From Flavisericum labens (lineage in GTDB: Bacteria; Bacteroidota; Bacteroidia; Flavobacteriales; Flavobacteriaceae), in NCBI RefSeq assembly GCF_045446075.1, contig NZ_JBJJBQ010000009.1, forward strand, positions 86,716-150,715: DNA of 64,000 nucleotides, given 5' to 3'. Numbering within the stretch: position 1 is the first letter of the stretch; every line of letters begins with the position of its first letter. Positions 35,133-42,767 of the stretch are shown here, piece by piece. The notes under the pieces were generated by a model. The model ran no database searches and was not told the DNA's origin. It worked only from the letters and a program-made list of their open reading frames with translations. The translations under genes and the position numbers were made by a program.

Positions 35133-35399
35133 TTACCCTCGGTATAAAAAGTAATTATTCACCAATTCAATATACTTTTTTTTGGCCTGTTTTTCGGTAA
35201 GACCCTTGGCTTGAAAGAGAGCATTGGTTTTAAAAGCGTTGATTATGGGTTTTTTGCTTCGTGGCTTACCATAATCGTTGGTGGCTTTTTTATAATAGGC
35301 ATAAAGTTTTAATAGGGTATCGGCAGGAAAGGGCTGTTTGTGTTTATTTACACGTTCTACAGCTTCTTCGAATTCTATGTCCAATTTACTTTTGCCCAT
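35133..35399 (-). CDS. Acyl-CoA-binding protein
   Basis: 88 residues, four-helix ACBP fold. DIEFEEAVERVNKHKQPFPADTLLKLYAYYKKATN carries the PxDTxLxLYxxYKxAT core; AKGLTEKQAKKKYIELVN supplies the later Lys and Tyr ligand residues. ACBPs bind long-chain acyl-CoA esters in the cytoplasm. The ATG overlaps the psd TAA by one base (TAATG), so it is translated with psd. An acyl-CoA synthetase pseudogene follows, hinting at a once larger acyl-CoA module. Confidence 0.93.
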   Translation of the reverse strand: MGKSKLDIEFEEAVERVNKHKQPFPADTLLKLYAYYKKATNDYGKPRSKKPIINAFKTNALFQAKGLTEKQAKKKYIELVNNYFLYRG

Positions 35400-36049
35400 T
35401 ACATTTCGGCAACAATGGTTTCACCACCACGTACTTTTTGGTTCAATGTTACATTAATATTGGCATCGAGCGGTAAAAACAAATCCACCCGCGATCCAAA
35501 TTTTATAAAGCCAGAATCGCGACCCTGTATGGCCTTATCGTTCAGTTTGGCATAATTAACAATACGTTTGGCCATAGCTCCAGCAATTTGCCTGTACAGC
35601 ACTTTGCCATAGGTTTCGTTTTCTACAACAACAGTTGTGCGTTCGTTTTCCTCACTAGCTTTTGGGTGCCACGCTACCAAATATTTACCTGGGTGGTATT
35701 TGCTAAAAATAACATTTCCCCCAATAGGGTAACGGGTAACGTGCACGTTTATGGGTGACATAAATATACTAACCTGTAAGCGCTTTTCCTTAAAATATTC
35801 TTTTTCGAAAACCTCTTCAATAACTACCACTTTACCATCAACCGGTGCTACAACGTGCTTATCGTTTAATTTGGTTGAGCGTTTTGGATTTCTAAAAAAT
35901 TGAAGAATGGCAATTAATAGCCCCAATAAAACTAACATGGTTAGGGTACGTAACCAATTTATGTTTATATAACTATCGGCCAATAAAAACCCGGCAACAA
36001 CAACAACAAGTGTTATAAAAATTATTTTATGGCCTTCTTTATGAAACAT
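35399..36049 (-). CDS. psd: Phosphatidylserine decarboxylase proenzyme
   Basis: 216 residues of the short bacterial type. Two N-terminal spans (about 9-24 and 33-50), then HVVAPVDGKVVVIEE, SPINVHVTRYP and the self-cleavage site FGSRVD, where the Ser becomes the pyruvoyl group. Makes phosphatidylethanolamine from phosphatidylserine. The gene overlaps the cdsA 3' end by 11 bp and the ACBP start by one base. Confidence 0.95.
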   Translation of the reverse strand: MFHKEGHKIIFITLVVVVAGFLLADSYININWLRTLTMLVLLGLLIAILQFFRNPKRSTKLNDKHVVAPVDGKVVVIEEVFEKEYFKEKRLQVSIFMSPINVHVTRYPIGGNVIFSKYHPGKYLVAWHPKASEENERTTVVVENETYGKVLYRQIAGAMAKRIVNYAKLNDKAIQGRDSGFIKFGSRVDLFLPLDANINVTLNQKVRGGETIVAEM

Positions 36050-36860
36050 AATGTAAAATTCTTAAAAATAAATAAATAAAGGGGGCTGCAAAAATGATGC
36101 TGTCTAGCCTATCGAGCAATCCGCCATGTCCGGGCATAATAATACCACTATCTTTTACTTTGGCTTGTCTTTTAAATTTAGATTCTATCAGGTCACCTAA
36201 CGTACCGAATACACTTACTATAATACCCAATACCAGCCAACTGGTAAAGTTCAAGGTGTTTGTAAAGGTAGCAATAAAATAACTTGCAACACAAGAGAAA
36301 AATAGGCCTCCTAAAAAGCCTTCAACGGTCTTTTTGGGTGAAATTTTTTCGAAAAGTTTTTGCTTTCCAAAATTCTTTCCAACTAAAAAGGCGAATGAAT
36401 CGTTTACCCAAACTAAAATGAAAGAACCGAGTAAAATATTTGGGTTGTAATTTTCGAAAAAATTTGCAATTAAAACTAAGAAAACAAATGCACTCGATAA
36501 GTAAAATGTAGTGAGCAAATATCGTTTAGAACTAAAAAGAGGAATAGTTTTTTCTGAAAACAAATCCTTGATTAAAAACAGATTTATAAATATTGAAAGT
36601 ACCGTAAGGATTTGCGTGGCCTCGCTTAAACCCATATTGGAGTTTAAGACGGCTTGCCAATATCCAAAAATGCAATAAAGTATAACAAAAATAATGTAGG
36701 GAATATAACTTTTTAGTTCTATAAGTTTTTTGAACTCTCTTAAACAAATCAGTCCGAAAATAAAGAACAGTAGCATTAGAGCATTTTCAAAAAACAGACA
36801 AATGAGGAGCAATGAAATATATAGTGCGCCAGAAAGTGATCTAACTAGAAGTTCTTTCAT
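36039..36860 (-). CDS. cdsA: Phosphatidate cytidylyltransferase
   Basis: 273 residues, eight spans. Makes CDP-diacylglycerol, the substrate for phosphatidylserine synthase and so upstream of Psd. Conserved blocks: VNDSFAFLVGKNFGKQKL, ISPKKTVEGFLGG and the signature GDLIESKFKRQAKVKDSG followed by PGHGGLLDRLDS. Starts one base after the LUD gene stop. Confidence 0.96.
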   Translation of the reverse strand: MKELLVRSLSGALYISLLLICLFFENALMLLFFIFGLICLREFKKLIELKSYIPYIIFVILYCIFGYWQAVLNSNMGLSEATQILTVLSIFINLFLIKDLFSEKTIPLFSSKRYLLTTFYLSSAFVFLVLIANFFENYNPNILLGSFILVWVNDSFAFLVGKNFGKQKLFEKISPKKTVEGFLGGLFFSCVASYFIATFTNTLNFTSWLVLGIIVSVFGTLGDLIESKFKRQAKVKDSGIIMPGHGGLLDRLDSIIFAAPFIYLFLRILHYVS

Positions 36861-36861
36861 A

Positions 36862-37470
36862 CTATAAATCTTCTAAAAGGAGCAGGTATAAATCTTTAGC
36901 GCTACTACCATAACTCATGAAATCCTTATCGTCGTTCGATTTAAAGTGTTTAATGGTGGTAATATTGGTGGGTATTTTTTGCTTGTTTTTAGATTTTATA
37001 CCACGAAGGCCTTCCCCAATATTTTCAACTATTTGACTGGTAGTTGCAAAAACTACAAAGTTTGCTGGTAATTCGATAAGTTTTTTTTCAAAAATTTGTT
37101 TGGAAGAAATCAATAACGATCCGTCATTGGCTATAAGGTTTTCGCAGGTAGTTAGGAAGAATGTAGATTCGCTTAACTTGGTTGTAAGGTTTAAATGGGA
37201 GTTTTTAAACTTATTTTCTAAGCTTTCATCAACCATTAAAACCTTTTTTTCTTCCCAATTATTTTCTGTTATGATATTTTCTAAATTACGGTATATTTCA
37301 TTCAAATCTTCACAATAAAGAAACTTACCACCGTTAGCTTTAAAGTTTATGGTAAACCTTTCGTCTATTGGAAGTTTTACTTCAGGCATGTATTTGCCCC
37401 GGTCATCAGATTTTATTTCATCCTCTGACCGTCCTGATTTAGAACCAAAAAGTTTTCTAAAAAGACTCAT
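36862..37470 (-). CDS. LUD domain protein
   Basis: 202 residues. The LUD fold (as in LutC/YkgG) is seen from ENIITENN through KLSESTFFLTTCENLIANDGSLLIS and PANFVVFATTSQIVENIGEGLRGI to the C-terminal NNITTIKHF-like block. LutC acts with LutA/LutB in lactate oxidation, but this one stands without them and in flavobacteria typically lies beside cdsA and ftsH; its role there is unknown. No Fe-S motif. Confidence 0.75.
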   Translation of the reverse strand: MSLFRKLFGSKSGRSEDEIKSDDRGKYMPEVKLPIDERFTINFKANGGKFLYCEDLNEIYRNLENIITENNWEEKKVLMVDESLENKFKNSHLNLTTKLSESTFFLTTCENLIANDGSLLISSKQIFEKKLIELPANFVVFATTSQIVENIGEGLRGIKSKNKQKIPTNITTIKHFKSNDDKDFMSYGSSAKDLYLLLLEDL

Positions 37471-37519
37471 TTAATAACTTGCTATTAATCTTGATTAACA
37501 TGAGGTTTATCAAATATAG

Positions 37520-37557
37520 AAAATCTTAAACTAACCCTGTGGCTAATTTAAGATTTT
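37520..37557. terminator. AT-rich inverted repeat between ftsH and the LUD gene
   Basis: 11-bp arms AAAATCTTAAA and TTTAAGATTTT with a 16-base loop. It could attenuate read-through from ftsH into the LUD-cdsA-psd genes, but the T run is weak on the minus strand. Confidence 0.35.
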
Positions 37558-37592
37558 TACTAGATACTTAACAAAATTAATAGGTTTTTGGC

Positions 37593-39569
37593 CTATTCCT
37601 CTTCTTCATTTTCATTAATTTCTCTTTCTGTTTTGGCAACTATGGTTTCTTCTTTTTCAAAAGCACGTTTACCAAATATCTTCTCTAGGTTATCTTTAAA
37701 AATAACTTCTTTCTCAAGCAGCACTTCGGCCAATTCGGTTAATTTATCTTTGTTTTCCTCTAACAATTTAATAGCACGCTCGTATTGTTCTTCAATAATT
37801 CTAGAAATCTCTTTGTCAATAAGTTCTGCGGTTTCCTCACTATATGGTTTGGTAAAACCGTATTCATTTTGTCCTGAAGAATCGTAGTAGGTTAAATTTC
37901 CAATTTTATCACTCAATCCGTACACGGTTACCATTGCTCTAGCTTGCTTGGTTACTTTTTCAAGGTCACTCAAAGCACCCGTAGATATTTTGTTAAAAAT
38001 CACTTTCTCCGCGGCACGGCCACCTAGGGCAGCGCACATTTCGTCGAGCATTTGTTCAGGGTGAACGATTAAGCGTTCTTCTGGCAAATACCAAGCTGCA
38101 CCCAAAGAGCGTCCTCGTGGTACAATGGTTACTTTTACAAGCGGAGCGGCATGTTCTAGCATCCAACTTACGGTAGCATGACCAGCTTCATGATATGCCA
38201 CTGCTTTTTTCTCGCTTGGGGTAATTATTTTATTTTTCTTTTCCAATCCGCCAATAATTCGATCTACGGCATCTAAGAAATCTTGTTTGTCTACTGCTTT
38301 TTTTCCATTTCGGGCGGCAATTAACGCGGCTTCGTTACAAACATTTGCTATATCAGCACCAGAAAAACCTGGTGTTTGTTTGGAAAGGAAATCCAAATCT
38401 AAATCTTTCGCTTTTTTCAGTGGTCTTAAATGCACTTCAAAAATTTCCTTTCGCTCTCGAACATCAGGTAAATCAACAAAGATTTGTCGGTCGAAACGTC
38501 CAGCACGCATTAAGGCTTTATCCAAAATATCAGCTCTGTTAGTGGCTGCCAATACAATTACGTTGGTGTTTGTGCCGAAGCCATCCATTTCTGTTAACAA
38601 CTGATTCAACGTATTTTCGCGTTCGTCATTACTGCCAGACATGGCATTTTTTCCTCGGGCACGGCCAATGGCATCAATTTCATCAATAAAAATAATGGAA
38701 GGCGATTTTTCTTTGGCTTGTTTGAACAAATCTCGAACACGAGAGGCGCCAACACCCACAAACATTTCAACGAAATCAGAACCCGACAGAGAAAAGAACG
38801 GTACTTTGGCTTCACCTGCAACAGCTTTGGCTAATAGGGTTTTACCTGTTCCCGGAGGTCCTACTAACAAGGCTCCTTTTGGAATTTTACCACCTAAAGT
38901 GGTATATTTTTCAGGGAATTTAAGAAAGTCTACAATTTCTTGTACTTCTTCTTTTGCCCCTTCAAGCCCAGCCACATCTTTGAAACTAGTTTTAACTTCA
39001 GTGTTTTGGTCGAACAATTTGGCCTTAGATTTTCCAATATTAAAAATCTGCCCGCCAGCACCACCGCCAGCACCACCAGACATACGACGCATAATAAATA
39101 TCCAAACAGCAATTAAAAGTATAAAAGGTAAAATGCCCATAAGGAGGTTGCCCCAATCATTGGTTTCGGTATTAAACTTTATAATAGGTTTACTGTCAAG
39201 GTCTTTTACAATGTCGTTTAATCTATTTTCAAAATTTTGAAGGTCGCCAAATTCAAACTTGTAATTGGGTAGTTCTGTCGCCGAAGGAATAAACGTTTGA
39301 GGTTTAGACCCACTATGTTCTTGCATGGTCTCGGCTTCTTTGGTTAAATATACTTTCGCTACTCGCGTGTTTTTAACAATATCAACCTTTGCTACGTCTC
39401 CAGCTTCTAAATATTTAAAGAAATCTGAGGGAGTTGTAGCGTTACCATCTTGGTAACCACTGCTACTGAAAAGTTGAAAGCCTAGGAAAATAGCTATAAG
39501 GATACCGTAAATCCAGTAAGGGCTGAATTTAGGTTTTTTGTCATTGGTGTTTTTTTTGTCGTTTGCCAT
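37593..39569 (-). CDS. ftsH: ATP-dependent zinc metalloprotease FtsH
   Basis: 658 residues. Two spans (18-36 and 142-160) flank a periplasmic domain; then AAA+ with Walker A GPPGTGKT (237-244), Walker B IIFIDEIDA (292-300), arginine finger region RAGRFDRQI, and the zinc protease motif HEAGH (460-464). A Gly-rich linker (SGGAGGGAGG) follows span 2. It degrades unassembled membrane proteins and regulators. The acidic tail ends NENEEEE. It lies nine bases after rsfS. Confidence 0.98.
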   Translation of the reverse strand: MANDKKNTNDKKPKFSPYWIYGILIAIFLGFQLFSSSGYQDGNATTPSDFFKYLEAGDVAKVDIVKNTRVAKVYLTKEAETMQEHSGSKPQTFIPSATELPNYKFEFGDLQNFENRLNDIVKDLDSKPIIKFNTETNDWGNLLMGILPFILLIAVWIFIMRRMSGGAGGGAGGQIFNIGKSKAKLFDQNTEVKTSFKDVAGLEGAKEEVQEIVDFLKFPEKYTTLGGKIPKGALLVGPPGTGKTLLAKAVAGEAKVPFFSLSGSDFVEMFVGVGASRVRDLFKQAKEKSPSIIFIDEIDAIGRARGKNAMSGSNDERENTLNQLLTEMDGFGTNTNVIVLAATNRADILDKALMRAGRFDRQIFVDLPDVRERKEIFEVHLRPLKKAKDLDLDFLSKQTPGFSGADIANVCNEAALIAARNGKKAVDKQDFLDAVDRIIGGLEKKNKIITPSEKKAVAYHEAGHATVSWMLEHAAPLVKVTIVPRGRSLGAAWYLPEERLIVHPEQMLDEMCAALGGRAAEKVIFNKISTGALSDLEKVTKQARAMVTVYGLSDKIGNLTYYDSSGQNEYGFTKPYSEETAELIDKEISRIIEEQYERAIKLLEENKDKLTELAEVLLEKEVIFKDNLEKIFGKRAFEKEETIVAKTEREINENEEEE

Positions 39570-39578
39570 TGCAATTTT

Positions 39579-39950
39579 TTAGTAACTCGTTTCTATAACT
39601 GTTGTTTTTGCGTCGCCCCATAGGCTCTCAATGTCGTAAAATTCTCTGATGTGCTTCTGGAATACATGTACAACAACATTTACATAATCGATTAATACCC
39701 ATTCGGCATTGTCGGCTCCTTCGGTATGCCAAGGGTTATCTTTTAATTCTTTGCTTACTTTTTTTTGGACGGAGTTAACAATGGCGTTTACCTGCGTGTT
39801 TGAAGTACCTTCGCATATTATAAAGTAATCACAAACCGTGTTTTCAATTTCTCTTAAATCAAGAATGCTAATTTCTTTTCCTTTAACGTCTTCAATACCG
39901 CTTATTATTACTGAAATGAGTTGGTCTGCGCCTATTTTTTCTTTCGCCAT
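39579..39950 (-). CDS. rsfS: Ribosomal silencing factor RsfS
   Basis: 123 residues. Binds ribosomal protein uL14 and blocks 50S-30S joining in starvation. Conserved ISILDLREIENTVCDYFIICEGTSNTQVNAI and PWHTEGADNAEWVLIDYVNVVVHVF with the DY/VF core are present. First gene of the rsfS-ftsH run; a -7 element lies at 39977-39970. Confidence 0.96.
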   Translation of the reverse strand: MAKEKIGADQLISVIISGIEDVKGKEISILDLREIENTVCDYFIICEGTSNTQVNAIVNSVQKKVSKELKDNPWHTEGADNAEWVLIDYVNVVVHVFQKHIREFYDIESLWGDAKTTVIETSY

Positions 39951-39969
39951 TAATTTTATTTAATTTGTG

Positions 39970-39977
39970 CAAAGTTA
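39970..39977 (-). promoter_or_regulatory. -7 promoter element (TAACTTTG) of rsfS-ftsH
   Basis: TAnnTTTG match 19 bp upstream of the rsfS ATG at 39950. Confidence 0.5.
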
Positions 39978-40043
39978 TTATTTTTTTGGTTCTTTATACT
40001 TTAAAATAATCATAAGATTTAATACTTAATTAATAACCTGCAA

Positions 40044-40775
40044 ATGCATATAGTCAAACTTAGTGCCACCGATTCTACAAATAGCTATTTAAGGCATTTG
40101 CTAAGTACCGAAAAAGTTGATGATTATACCGCTGTAATTACACGAAATCAAACCAAGGGACGAGGGCAAATGGGAACCGTATGGGATTCTGAATCTGATA
40201 AAAACCTAACGTTTAGTGTGTTTAAGGATGTTTCTTGTTACCTATTAAAGGAGCCTTTTGTTATAAGTATGGTTGTGTCTTTAGCAGTTGTTAAAGCCTT
40301 ATCTACGCTATCTATACCCCGTTTAAAAATAAAATGGCCTAACGACATTTTGTCAGAACGCAAGAAGGTTTGTGGCATTTTAATCGAAAATGTCATAAAA
40401 CAAAATAAAATTGGTGCTTCAATTGTTGGCATAGGTTTGAATGTAAACCAAACCAAATTTAAAAATTTGCCGCAAGCTACTTCCTTAAAACTCATTTCTG
40501 GCCAAGTTTACAATACCGATGAAATAGCGTTAAGCATTATACAAAATTTTAAAGAGTATTTCACTCATTTAGAAAAAGGTGACTATAAAACTATAAAGGA
40601 TGAGTATGAAAGCTATTTATTCAGAAAAAATAAACCTTCAACATTTAAAAGTGCTGAAGGCGTAATGTTTTCTGGTTTTATAAAAGGTGTTGCCGATTCT
40701 GGAAGTCTTCAGGTTTTGCTTGAGGATAATGTGCTCAAGGAATTTAACCTAAAGGAAATCACATTAATGTACTAA
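40044..40775 (+). CDS. birA: Biotin-[acetyl-CoA carboxylase] ligase
   Basis: 243 residues, catalytic type without an N-terminal DNA-binding domain, so it is a ligase only. DSTNSYLRHL, the biotinyl-AMP motif RGQMGTVWDSESDKNL, IKWPNDIL, KVCGILIEN and VGIGLNVN are present. It diverges from rsfS and converges on the SRPBCC gene with a four-base overlap. Confidence 0.95.
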   Translation: MHIVKLSATDSTNSYLRHLLSTEKVDDYTAVITRNQTKGRGQMGTVWDSESDKNLTFSVFKDVSCYLLKEPFVISMVVSLAVVKALSTLSIPRLKIKWPNDILSERKKVCGILIENVIKQNKIGASIVGIGLNVNQTKFKNLPQATSLKLISGQVYNTDEIALSIIQNFKEYFTHLEKGDYKTIKDEYESYLFRKNKPSTFKSAEGVMFSGFIKGVADSGSLQVLLEDNVLKEFNLKEITLMY

Positions 40776-41167
40776 ATGGCATTTGGGATACTGGTAGCCA
40801 AAGTTTCAATAAATTTGGTAATCGGTTTTTTTATCATCATGGCCATCATGGGGTTGAAGTCGCCCAAAAATTCCAATAGAACTTCACTTGAAGTTTCATC
40901 TTTTTTAACAATGTGGCCAATGAGAGAAAAGTCTATTTTTCCGCCAGCAGCACCAAAAACAATTTTGTTAGGAGCAATAACTTCCTTTTTTTTCAATGTA
41001 ATCTCTGGCATGCCCGATAATGCGAAAATAAAAGTGTCGTCACTTAAAACTTCAAATTTACTGATGTTTTCAGGCATTAATGATTCGAAATTTTTTACTT
41101 CCTCAAGAAAATTAAACACTTCTTCTGGAGACTTGTCAACACTAACTTTTGGTGATTCTAAATTCAT
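40772..41167 (-). CDS. SRPBCC (START-like) fold protein
   Basis: 131 residues. N-terminal VDKSPEEVFNFLEEVKNFESLMP opens a polyketide-cyclase/START-like domain; strands FIFALSGMPEITLKKKEVI and EVLLEFLGDFN and the C-terminal helix IKKPITKFIETLATSI complete it. Ligand unknown. It lies downstream of pyrE on the same strand, and its 3' end overlaps birA by four bases. Confidence 0.8.
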   Translation of the reverse strand: MNLESPKVSVDKSPEEVFNFLEEVKNFESLMPENISKFEVLSDDTFIFALSGMPEITLKKKEVIAPNKIVFGAAGGKIDFSLIGHIVKKDETSSEVLLEFLGDFNPMMAMMIKKPITKFIETLATSIPNAI

Positions 41168-41250
41168 AAATATGGTTAAGGCATTGTTTTTTAAGAAATT
41201 TTATTGTTAAGTCTAAACGAGTTTTCAACTAAACCTCATAACATTTTATA

Positions 41251-41895
41251 TCAATTAGCGTTCCATTCACTAGGGTTGGCGTTCCATTCTGATAAGGTTT
41301 TTAATTCTTTTTCAGATATATAATTGGTTTCCAACGCTTGTTCAAGCAAATTTTCGTAATTACTCAAGGTATGCAATAAAACGTGTTCTTTTTCAAAATT
41401 TTCGGCGGCTACATTAAAACCATAGGTAAAAATGGCCACCATGCCCTTAACGTTAATGCCAGCTTCTTTCAGAGCTTTTACAGCATTTAAACTGCTTTTT
41501 CCGGTGCTAATTAAATCTTCAACTACCACTACATTTTGCCCACTCTCAACAAACCCTTCAATTTGGTTTTTGCGTCCGTGTCCTTTAGCTTCTGGACGAA
41601 CATAAATAAAGGGTAGTCCTAAATATTCGGCAACTAACATACCAATGCCAATTGCACCAGTGGCAACACCTGCAATAACATCGGGTTTGCCGTAATGTTT
41701 TTCAATGTGCTTACCCATGGTTTCGCGAATGTAATTGCGAATGGGTGGGAATGAAAGAACAATTCTGTTATCGCAATAGATAGGGGATTTCCAGCCCGAT
41801 GCCCAATTAAAAGGCTTTTTAGGGTTCAGTTTTATGGCGTTTACTTGCAATAAAACCTCGGCTGTTTTCTTGGCGGTTTCTTTATTAAAAATCAT
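41251..41895 (-). CDS. pyrE: Orotate phosphoribosyltransferase
   Basis: 214 residues from the ATG at 41895 (MIFNKETAKKTAEVL); a further in-frame Met at 41913 is excluded by a -7 element that begins at 41908. PNWASGWKSPIYCDNR-type block (WASGWKSPIYC), KGHGRKNQIEG and the PRPP motif VVVVEDLISTGKSS are intact. Converts orotate and PRPP to OMP; pyrD is at 49.2 kb. The C-terminus carries a near-duplication SEWNANP-SEWNAN after the expected family end. Confidence 0.96.
   Translation of the reverse strand: MIFNKETAKKTAEVLLQVNAIKLNPKKPFNWASGWKSPIYCDNRIVLSFPPIRNYIRETMGKHIEKHYGKPDVIAGVATGAIGIGMLVAEYLGLPFIYVRPEAKGHGRKNQIEGFVESGQNVVVVEDLISTGKSSLNAVKALKEAGINVKGMVAIFTYGFNVAAENFEKEHVLLHTLSNYENLLEQALETNYISEKELKTLSEWNANPSEWNAN
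41253..41293 (-). repeat. Tandem 21-bp coding repeat at the pyrE C-terminus
   Basis: Seven-codon unit SEWNANP is followed by SEWNAN and the stop. The shared core GAATGGAACGC is identical in both, while the serine codon differs (TCA against AGT) and third positions differ (GCC/GCT, AAC/AAT), so the repeat is not brand new. Confidence 0.6.
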
Positions 41896-41900
41896 AACAG

Positions 41901-41908
41901 CAAAATTA
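41901..41908 (-). promoter_or_regulatory. -7 promoter element (TAATTTTG) of pyrE
   Basis: TAnnTTTG match ending five bases before the ATG at 41895, implying a leaderless or nearly leaderless message. Confidence 0.5.
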
Positions 41909-42030
41909 AACATAAATTTAATTTAACCGTAAGACCAATGTTGAATAAAATATTTTTTTTTCAACATTGACTAAATTGCTTTTAAAAAATGATATTTTTA
42001 CCCAAGTGAAATAGATAATAGTCAAACTAT

Positions 42031-42612
42031 ATGATCAAAGTTTTTGTTGGAGATAAACCTATAATTTTAACCAATGTAGTTGAACAAGAAACTAACTTTA
42101 AAAACTATTTGCTTAAAACCGTAAATCTTAGTAAAATTATCAGGAAACTTAATAAAGGTCAATTGGAAGAGGTGCGCCTAATTCATAAAAATGAAGATAG
42201 ACTACTGAAGAAGTTTTTAAAAAAGTTACCCAACGTGGTTGCTGGCGGAGGTAAGGTTTTTAACAAAAACGGTGATGTACTGTTCATTTATAGAAATGAC
42301 AAATGGGATTTGCCAAAAGGAAAGGCTGAAAAAAAGGAATCTATTGAAGAAACTGCTATTCGTGAAGTCTCTGAGGAAACAGGTGTTGATGGGTTGGAAA
42401 TCACTAAACCTTTAGATACAACTTACCATATTTTTAAGCGCAACGGGCGTTACAAAATAAAAATAACCTATTGGTTTGAAATGAAAACCAACTTTGAAGG
42501 TAAACTTGATGGGCAGGAAGATGAGGGTATCACAAAAGTGGAATGGCTTAGCGGTTCACAAATAGAAGAAGCCCTTCAAAACTCCTATGCCAACATCAGG
42601 GCTTTGGTTTAG
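42031..42612 (+). CDS. Nudix hydrolase
   Basis: 193 residues. The Nudix box is complete: GKAEKKESIEETAIREVSEETGV (split here: GKAEKKESIEETA then IREVSEETGV), matching GX5EX7REUXEEXGU. An N-terminal region of about 70 residues (LSKIIRKLNKGQLEEVRLIH) precedes it. The substrate (a nucleoside diphosphate linked to X) cannot be read. Divergent from pyrE. Confidence 0.9.
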   Translation: MIKVFVGDKPIILTNVVEQETNFKNYLLKTVNLSKIIRKLNKGQLEEVRLIHKNEDRLLKKFLKKLPNVVAGGGKVFNKNGDVLFIYRNDKWDLPKGKAEKKESIEETAIREVSEETGVDGLEITKPLDTTYHIFKRNGRYKIKITYWFEMKTNFEGKLDGQEDEGITKVEWLSGSQIEEALQNSYANIRALV

Positions 42613-42718
42613 TGCCCTTGCCTTTTAATCAAAAATTCCCTTAATCAAACATATAGACCTTTCAGGATTGATTATTAAATCTTTCTAAATCGTTTTAGTA
42701 AAATCTGGATGCTTTCCA

Positions 42719-42748
42719 TTGTTTATGTGCATTTTAAACGTAAATTTG
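42719..42748 (+). promoter_or_regulatory. Promoter of the SulP gene (TTG-N19-TAAATTTG)
   Basis: -33 TTG at 42719-42721, spacer 19 bp, -7 TAAATTTG at 42741-42748. One of the best consensus matches in the window; the ATG is 19 bp beyond. Confidence 0.7.
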
Positions 42749-42767
42749 CACCTTCAAAAAAGTAACC

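Noticed and set aside
37593..39240. Long antisense frames opposite ftsH (for example 38641-39240)
   Set aside because: They mirror conserved ftsH codons, lack recognisable domains and have no promoter.
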